Of a stretch of DNA of 64,000 nucleotides, positions 57,334 to 64,000 are shown in pieces. Each line of letters begins with the position of its first letter. Position 1 is the first letter of the stretch. The stretch spans positions 1-64,000 of the forward strand of contig NZ_JAGQDE010000010.1 in the NCBI RefSeq assembly GCF_018069755.1, given 5' to 3'. Position numbers and translations under genes: made by a program. The stretch comes from Ideonella aquatica (GTDB lineage: Bacteria; Pseudomonadota; Gammaproteobacteria; Burkholderiales; Burkholderiaceae_C). The notes beneath the pieces are model-generated. The model was not told where the DNA came from and did no database searches. It saw nothing but the letters and a program-made list of their open reading frames with translations.

Positions 57334-60300
57334 GCGATGCGCGACGTGCCGAGAGGAGGGGAAAATTTCTGAGCTGCCTGTGCGGCAGTGGACGGCTGGA
57401 CCTTGCCCCGCATGTCGGTCGGGATTTTCTGAGCTGCCTGTGCGGCAGTGGACATCGTCGTGCGTGATGCCGTGGTTCGCTTCACTTTCTGAGCTGCCTG
57501 TGCGGCAGTGGACGACACCACCGCCCGCGGCGACAAGCGCGCCGATTTCTGAGCTGCCTGTGCGGCAGTGGACGCGCTACCCGAGCCCGAGCGTGCCGCC
57601 CTGCTTTTCTGAGCTGCCTGTGCGGCAGTGGACGCCGGCGCCCTGCAAGGCTCCATCACCGGCATTTTCTGAGCTGCCTGTGCGGCAGTGGACGGTGTCG
57701 GTGACCCAGCTGTAGGTGGACCACATTTCTGAGCTGCCTGTGCGGCAGTGGACGAGGTTGGATCGGGCGAGCAGATCGCGGAGCTTTTCTGAGCTGCCTG
57801 TGCGGCAGTGGACGCCCAGATCAGCCAGACCAATGCGCAGCTGCTTTTCTGAGCTGCCTGTGCGGCAGTGGACGACAGCGCTTGGCGGTCCGGTGATCTT
57901 CTCTTTTTCTGAGCTGCCTGTGCGGCAGTGGACTTCAGCGCACTGGGTGGGGTGGCAGGCGGCATTTTCTGAGCTGCCTGTGCGGCAGTGGACATGCCGT
58001 TGACCACCGTGGGGCTGGTGTAGATTTTCTGAGCTGCCTGTGCGGCAGTGGACCCCAGGCGGCCCAGCTCGCCCTCCTGGCCCACTTTCTGAGCTGCCTG
58101 TGCGGCAGTGGACGGCCGCACCCCGAACCACCACACAAAGCCGGTTTTCTGAGCTGCCTGTGCGGCAGTGGACGAGGGCTACCACGTCAACCCCGAGACG
58201 GGCGATTTCTGAGCTGCCTGTGCGGCAGTGGACAAGGGCTTCTTCCAGGCCTTCCGAGACACGCTTTTCTGAGCTGCCTGTGCGGCAGTGGACCTGGCCG
58301 ATGAAGATGCGGCCATCGGCCATGTTTTCTGAGCTGCCTGTGCGGCAGTGGACGCGCCAAGATGGCCACCGCGATCATCATGCACTTTCTGAGCTGCCTG
58401 TGCGGCAGTGGACAGCTGGCCATCAAAACCGGCCGCATGCCGCCTTTTCTGAGCTGCCTGTGCGGCAGTGGACGAGAAATCCAAGGCGGGCACTGCGACT
58501 GGGGATTTCTGAGCTGCCTGTGCGGCAGTGGACTGGGCGTGCAGGCGTATCTGAACGGTCGCCACTTTCTGAGCTGCCTGTGCGGCAGTGGACGGCCTGG
58601 CGCACATGGTCAACCTGGACACGCTTTTCTGAGCTGCCTGTGCGGCAGTGGACCCAGCAACGTCAATGGGCTGAGGGCACGCAGCTTTCTGAGCTGCCTG
58701 TGCGGCAGTGGACGTTTGCCGCAGGGTGCGCGCATGTACGGCGTTTTTCTGAGCTGCCTGTGCGGCAGTGGACCCGGGGCTGATCAGGGCGCACTGCTCG
58801 CCCACTTTCTGAGCTGCCTGTGCGGCAGTGGACTTCTGGGCGGGCAGGATGCGGCCGGCCTTCACTTTCTGAGCTGCCTGTGCGGCAGTGGACGACCCTG
58901 CCGGCGCCGGCCGGCGCGCGCCGATTTTCTGAGCTGCCTGTGCGGCAGTGGACCGCTCGAAGCGCCGTACTGCCAGATCGTCCTCTTTCTGAGCTGCCTG
59001 TGCGGCAGTGGACTGCTTTCCTTTGCTCGTGAGAGCGTTTCGCTATTTCTGAGCTGCCTGTGCGGCAGTGGACATCACCAGACAGACCTCCCCCTACCCC
59101 ATGTATTTCTGAGCTGCCTGTGCGGCAGTGGACTCGACCGTTGCCCACACGATCAGCACCGCGGCTTTCTGAGCTGCCTGTGCGGCAGTGGACTGACATT
59201 GGGGGCGACCACCTGCCAGGGATTTTTTCTGAGCTGCCTGTGCGGCAGTGGACGTGGTCACGCAGACTGCCACGGTTTCGGGCGATTTCTGAGCTGCCTG
59301 TGCGGCAGTGGACGGGCCGCCTTACCTCGGGCGCGCCATTGCTTTTTTCTGAGCTGCCTGTGCGGCAGTGGACACCGACTACGTGGGCGTGCGCGACCTG
59401 GTGCATTTCTGAGCTGCCTGTGCGGCAGTGGACGAGGTGAACCAAAAGTTTGCCGACACCGGCGATTTCTGAGCTGCCTGTGCGGCAGTGGACGCCGCGT
59501 TGACGGCGCGGTAGGCGTCCCAGTATTTCTGAGCTGCCTGTGCGGCAGTGGACGACCCCAGGCGCTTGCCGGCCCTGCGTTGATCTTTCTGAGCTGCCTG
59601 TGCGGCAGTGGACACACCAAGCGTCTGACCGAAGCACCCCACAGATTTCTGAGCTGCCTGTGCGGCAGTGGACCAGGTAGCGCGGGGGCAGCTCGGTGCT
59701 GATGTTTTCTGAGCTGCCTGTGCGGCAGTGGACGTGATTTACCGGACGCTTTGCGCAGTTCATCTTTTCTGAGCTGCCTGTGCGGCAGTGGACGCGGGAT
59801 TGGGGCCCATGGGGCGGCCTCCAGATTTCTGAGCTGCCTGTGCGGCAGTGGACATCCATCGGAAGGGCATCGACGGTTTCTCGCTTTTCTGAGCTGCCTG
59901 TGCGGCAGTGGACTTCCGTGTGCAGGCCTTCCTGGCCGCGGGCCATTTCTGAGCTGCCTGTGCGGCAGTGGACGGCACACCGGCGTAGCCGACTTCCATG
60001 CGCTTTTTCTGAGCTGCCTGTGCGGCAGTGGACGTGGTCGTCGTGGCCGTTTCAACGCGGGTGGATTTTCTGAGCTGCCTGTGCGGCAGTGGACGACGTG
60101 CTGCGGATGTGGCAGGGCCGGAAGATTTTCTGAGCTGCCTGTGCGGCAGTGGACGGCACGATCGAACAAGGTCTTCTGCTGCCCAATTTCTGAGCTGCCT
60201 GTGCGGCAGTGGACGTGCCGTTGTTGCTCGTGTGCTGGTCGCGCTCTTTCTGAGCTGCCTGTGCGGCAGTGGACGCGTATGGCCTCCAGCGCCACCACAA

Positions 60301-60366
60301 AGGTGTTTTCTGAGCTGCCTGTGCGGCAGTGGACTGAGCGAGCAAAACCTACAAGGCGTCTACCGA

Positions 60367-60394
60367 TTTCTGAGCTGCCTGTGCGGTAGTGGAC
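60367..60394 (-). repeat. Repeat variant with a hairpin mismatch
   Basis: Plus-strand GCGGTAGTGG instead of GCGGCAGTGG. In crRNA sense the stem becomes CTACC/GGCAG, putting an A-C mismatch in the centre of the 5-bp stem that Cas6f recognises. Confidence 0.95.
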
Positions 60395-62734
60395 ATTTTC
60401 AGTTGGCAGAAACGCGCGCTTGACCTTTTCTGAGCTGCCTGTGCGGCAGTGGACCTCAACCGCCTTGTTGTCGCGCCACTCTTCAGTTTCTGAGCTGCCT
60501 GTGCGGCAGTGGACACGGACCATTCGGGAAACGCCGCGGCCCGGTATTTCTGAGCTGCCTGTGCGGCAGTGGACAGCGTGTCAGCCTGGGCCTTCTCCCC
60601 TCGGGCTTTCTGAGCTGCCTGTGCGGCAGTGGACGGAGCGCGATGATAGGCGTTATTGCGTCATATTTTCTGAGCTGCCTGTGCGGCAGTGGACTTGACC
60701 GGTGACCTGCTCAGCCGCATCCTGCATTTCTGAGCTGCCTGTGCGGCAGTGGACATCTGCTGGGCAGTGGGGCCCCACAGCTCGCTTTTCTGAGCTGCCT
60801 GTGCGGCAGTGGACGGGCTGGCGTTCTATGTGCTGCGCGCCGCGTTTTTCTGAGCTGCCTGTGCGGCAGTGGACCTGCTGGCGCAGCGGCTCCGCTGGCA
60901 CCATGTTTTCTGAGCTGCCTGTGCGGCAGTGGACTTCGTAGATGCGACATCGAATCCCCTAGTGCTTTTCTGAGCTGCCTGTGCGGCAGTGGACTGGCAG
61001 GCCCTTCTTCAGCCAGTACGAGACGTTTTCTGAGCTGCCTGTGCGGCAGTGGACCGTGAGGCCACCAACCGCGAGCGTCCCAGTGATTTCTGAGCTGCCT
61101 GTGCGGCAGTGGACGCCAGGGTGAACGACAGGCCACCGGCCGAGAATTTCTGAGCTGCCTGTGCGGCAGTGGACTACGACACGGATGAGAAGGAAGCGCT
61201 GGACAATTTCTGAGCTGCCTGTGCGGCAGTGGACGCTGAAGGAGGCCCAGGCCACCGCGGCCGAGTTTTCTGAGCTGCCTGTGCGGCAGTGGACTTTTCA
61301 AGGCCGCCCTACAGGCCAAGCAGCACTTTCTGAGCTGCCTGTGCGGCAGTGGACGCTGCGTGGCTCCTATGCGCCAGCACTGAGCATTTCTGAGCTGCCT
61401 GTGCGGCAGTGGACACTCGATCCCGGAAGCTGATTGGACTTACACCTTTCTGAGCTGCCTGTGCGGCAGTGGACTTCGTCCTCTTCAACGACGGCAACGC
61501 CTACCTTTTCTGAGCTGCCTGTGCGGCAGTGGACGTTCTTGACGATCAGGTAGCCGCCGTCGGTCATTTCTGAGCTGCCTGTGCGGCAGTGGACCGTGTT
61601 CTACCTGGCCACCACCGGCTTTGTGTTTTCTGAGCTGCCTGTGCGGCAGTGGACGAGGTGGTCGCCGGCGTCGGCGTAGGCGTTGATTTCTGAGCTGCCT
61701 GTGCGGCAGTGGACTTGGTCGCCGGTCGCGCTGGCCGCGCCTTGGTTTTCTGAGCTGCCTGTGCGGCAGTGGACTCGGCCGGGGTGGCTGGCGCGCTGGG
61801 CACGGTTTTCTGAGCTGCCTGTGCGGCAGTGGACTTGATGTATCGCGAGGGGTGCAGGCCGTCACTTTTCTGAGCTGCCTGTGCGGCAGTGGACGAGAAC
61901 ATCGAGCGCCGCGACGCGGCTTGATATTTCTGAGCTGCCTGTGCGGCAGTGGACGCGCGGTCGGCGTTGGCCGTGTTGGTGCGGCTTTTCTGAGCTGCCT
62001 GTGCGGCAGTGGACGCTGCACGTTGTCCCGTCTCGGGATCGCATGTTTTCTGAGCTGCCTGTGCGGCAGTGGACCCGGAACAGGCCCGCCAGCATGTTGC
62101 GCTTGATTTCTGAGCTGCCTGTGCGGCAGTGGACACGGTGAGCGCGTCACGCACGCCAGCCCCGCTTTTCTGAGCTGCCTGTGCGGCAGTGGACATGGCT
62201 AGCCGGGTGATGGCTAGCCGGGTGATTTTCTGAGCTGCCTGTGCGGCAGTGGACGGGAAAAAGAATCCACTCCGACTAGTCCAGGTTTTCTGAGCTGCCT
62301 GTGCGGCAGTGGACGTCACGCTCATCATCCACCCGGATGACAGCAATTTCTGAGCTGCCTGTGCGGCAGTGGACAGCACCGTGCGCTACTCCGTGGGCCC
62401 CGACCTTTTCTGAGCTGCCTGTGCGGCAGTGGACTTCTCGGCCTGCTGGGTGTGGTGCTCCCGGCTTTTCTGAGCTGCCTGTGCGGCAGTGGACGGTTGC
62501 GTTGATTTTCTCGGCCTGCTGGGTGTTTTCTGAGCTGCCTGTGCGGCAGTGGACTCCTGGCAGGGCTTGGGGGCAGCGTTGGGCATTTTCTGAGCTGCCT
62601 GTGCGGCAGTGGACACGAACTGTTCGGCGACTTTCGGAGCCTCAACTTTCTGAGCTGCCTGTGCGGCAGTGGACTTACCCGCGTACCAACCAGTAACCAC
62701 GCCGTTTTTCTGAGCTGCCTGTGCGGCAGTGGAC

Positions 62735-62863
62735 TAGGCGTCTGAGGCGCCAAGCACCTGTCAGTGCTCACGTTTCCTGGCGGACAGGCTCGCACACCAA
62801 AGACTGGGATCCTTGCGCAAGTGCTTGTTTCCCAAGCACTTGCCAGGCAACGCGTAAAAAGGG
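62735..62863 (-). promoter_or_regulatory. CRISPR leader between cas6f and the first repeat
   Basis: About 129 bp from the cas6f stop to the newest repeat, less GC-rich than the chromosome part of the window. This is where the array promoter and the adaptation-guiding sites should lie. It contains a perfect inverted repeat at 62818-62842. No clear IHF consensus was found by eye. Confidence 0.75.
62818..62842. repeat. Perfect inverted repeat in the leader
   Basis: CAAGTGCTT - 7 nt - AAGCACTTG. It lies 21 bp from the cas6f stop and 83 bp from the first repeat. No T-run follows on either strand, so it is more likely an operator or RNA hairpin than a terminator. Confidence 0.7.
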
Positions 62864-63424
62864 TCAAAACCAAGGGACGGTCGCAGTGGTGCTCAACCCG
62901 TAGGCATTGAACTCGCCGCTAGCCTGCGGGCAAGGCGCACCCAGCCGAAGGAAGAACTTGAACCGTTGTCCTGTACTGGCACTGGACAAGCGCAAGTAGG
63001 GGAGTTTCAAGGTCTCAGCACAGCTGTCGGGCACCCGCTGCAGTGCCTCTTCATGGCTCAGGTTGTGTCGTCGCATTTGACGTCGCCGAAGCCGCTCAGC
63101 ACTGCTTTTGGCCTGGACTCGGCGCAGTGTGCGTTGAACAGCTTCCGCGGGCACCGGGGCCATGCCTCGCACGTCGGCATGGTCACGCATGCCTTTGAGC
63201 CAATCGTGCTCCATGAGCCGCGTCAATTCGACGGCAGGCCCCAGAAGCCGCAGGGTTGGTCCCAGGGTGACAGGGGACTCCGAGTAGCCGGGGAAGCTCA
63301 CGGCAATCTGCCGGCTCTGCACCAGTGCCAGCCAGCGGTGCAGCTTGGTAAAGAGAGCGGCCATCAACTGATGCTCTGCGAATTCTGGGTCCGGCCGCAG
63401 ATGTATGTCGATGTAGTGATGCAT
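62864..63424 (-). CDS. cas6f: Cas6f (Csy4) crRNA-processing endoribonuclease
   Basis: A 186-residue protein nearly the same length as Pseudomonas Csy4 (187) and alignable throughout: MHHYIDIHLRPDPEF, VQAKSSAERLRRRQMRRHNLS, ASTGQRFKFF, ending VPWF. Catalytic residues are in place: His29, Ser150 (in SASTG) and Tyr175 (in NAYGLS). The Arg-rich helix (about residues 111-119) grips the repeat hairpin. The enzyme cuts each repeat at the 3' foot of the stem and stays bound to the crRNA. AAGGAG at the end of csy3 serves as its ribosome-binding site; 7 bp separate the genes. The array lies directly downstream. Confidence 0.97.
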   Translation of the reverse strand: MHHYIDIHLRPDPEFAEHQLMAALFTKLHRWLALVQSRQIAVSFPGYSESPVTLGPTLRLLGPAVELTRLMEHDWLKGMRDHADVRGMAPVPAEAVQRTLRRVQAKSSAERLRRRQMRRHNLSHEEALQRVPDSCAETLKLPYLRLSSASTGQRFKFFLRLGAPCPQASGEFNAYGLSTTATVPWF

Positions 63425-63431
63425 TGTCGAC

Positions 63432-64000
63432 TCACTCCTTGCTTGCGTCGCCGAATACGCCGCCGCGAATCAGCGTGGCCATGACGAAATGCTGCTGTTC
63501 CACTGATGGCACTTTGTCCTTGAGAAGCCAGCTGTCCAACAGGTTGTAGAAGTCCAGCTTGTCGGTCGGCTTTCGACAGGCCTTGCCTAGCGTGGTCACC
63601 GAGCCGTAGGGCTCTACGGCAATGGGTCCCAACTCGGCCACATCGGGGTGCCAGGTGTCGATGGTGCGCAGGGCGTTGCCGAGCTTTTGAGAGTGGATGC
63701 CTGCCACGCCCTGGACGTGGTAAAGCGTCTTGCTCTTCTTGCTGTTGCCCTTGTCCAGAATGAGTTCCTGCGAGGGATAGACTTCCTGCGCAGCACCAAC
63801 TCGGGCATAGGCCGTGATTTGCAGCAGCACGTGGCTGCTGCCGGCCAGGCCTTGAGCGATCAGCGCAGCCAAGGCGCCCAGTTCCGATTCTGTGGTTGCC
63901 GGCGCCGAGAAATCGCGCAGTGGCAGGCTCAGAGCGTCGAACACCCAGGTTCGGGCCGCTTGGCCTTGCGCCAGGTGAACAACGTGAACCTCTACCTGCT
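63432..64000 (-). CDS. cas7f: Cas7f (Csy3) backbone subunit (5' part beyond window)
   Basis: The C-terminal 189 residues of Csy3, the protein that polymerises along the spacer part of the crRNA in the type I-F Cascade. The frame is open to the window edge (VEVHVVHLAQGQAARTWVFDAL...), so an internal GTG at 63944 is not the start; the whole protein would be about 335-340 residues. Recognisable family parts are ITAYARVGAAQEVYPSQEL, VAGIHSQKLGNALRTIDTWH and the end HFVMATLIRGGVFGDASKE. csy1, csy2, cas2-3 and cas1 should lie beyond 64 kb. Confidence 0.95.
   Translation of the reverse strand, partial: QVEVHVVHLAQGQAARTWVFDALSLPLRDFSAPATTESELGALAALIAQGLAGSSHVLLQITAYARVGAAQEVYPSQELILDKGNSKKSKTLYHVQGVAGIHSQKLGNALRTIDTWHPDVAELGPIAVEPYGSVTTLGKACRKPTDKLDFYNLLDSWLLKDKVPSVEQQHFVMATLIRGGVFGDASKE

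Larger units (their letters stand above)
56284..62734 (-). CRISPR. Type I-F CRISPR array, 108 repeats and 107 spacers
   Basis: 28-bp repeats alternate with 32-bp spacers in a strict 60-bp period; three spacers are 33 bp. Read on the minus strand (the crRNA sense), the repeat starts GTCCACTGCC, has a CTGCC/GGCAG stem around GCACA and ends CTCAGAAA, which is the type I-F pattern (Pseudomonas form ends CTAAGAAA). First repeat at 62707-62734 next to the leader, last at 56284-56311. Only four repeats deviate. The 8-nt 5' handle left by Cas6f cleavage would be CUCAGAAA. Transcription from the leader on the right is supported by the cas genes on the same strand and the degenerate repeat at the left end. 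Confidence 0.99.

Noticed and set aside
56448-58136. A 562-codon minus-strand frame and many similar ones across 56.3-62.7 kb with a 20-residue period
   Set aside because: They are translations of CRISPR repeats and spacers kept in frame by the 60-bp unit; no starts, ribosome-binding sites or natural composition.
62735-62863. IHF-binding site in the CRISPR leader
   Set aside because: Looked for WATCAANNNNTTR on both strands; nothing close enough to report.

Overview
The DNA is very GC-rich, with the codon use, gene families and gene orders of a betaproteobacterium of the order Burkholderiales (Rubrivivax/Leptothrix/Roseateles-like). This is inference from gene content (ExbB-ExbD-ExbD, Bug/TctC proteins, CysB-type LysR, TonB receptors); there is no rRNA or other taxonomic marker. 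The window looks chromosomal, and I saw no intact insertion sequence, integrase, tRNA or rRNA gene.

Region 1 (1-25.6 kb) is a sugar-scavenging island. An ExbB-ExbD-ExbD-TPR energiser set precedes a sucrose phosphorylase, a TonB-dependent receptor, a flavin-dependent halogenase-family protein and a GH32 fructosidase. Next come a divergent MalEFGK-type ABC importer, a GH36 alpha-galactosidase overlapping or abutting galT-galK-galE, and a LacI regulator. A LysE-type exporter, an MFS sugar transporter, a GAF-GGDEF diguanylate cyclase and a second LacI regulator close the island. Together these predict uptake of sucrose and raffinose-type galactosides, release and Leloir processing of galactose, and phosphorolysis or hydrolysis of sucrose. 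Near-identical 16-bp palindromes lie upstream of the TonB receptor and the MFS transporter, and a different perfect 16-bp palindrome lies between the divergent ABC genes. These are two candidate LacI regulons.

Region 2 (25.7-55.3 kb) is ordinary metabolism: mmsA with a divergent LysR gene, a UPF0149 protein, a YegD-like Hsp70, dadA, a universal stress protein, a phosphoesterase, and a molbindin in front of a sulfate ABC operon whose cysA has an in-frame amber stop. It continues with peptidases and hydrolases, metY, a persulfide-dioxygenase-like protein, cysB, a prolyl oligopeptidase, and a carboxylate cluster (FAH-family, KPR-family, TctA-TctB-TctC and an acyl-CoA ligase).

Region 3 (55.8-64 kb) is a defence region. 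A decayed Phd/YefM antitoxin and PIN toxin remnant abut the old end of a very large type I-F CRISPR array (108 repeats, 107 spacers, 56284-62734). A leader of about 129 bp, cas6f (csy4) and the 3' part of cas7f (csy3) follow, all read on the minus strand and running off the window. The array contains two neighbouring overlapping spacers that reveal a CC PAM, a spacer made of a tandem duplication, and a repeat variant that disrupts the Cas6f hairpin.
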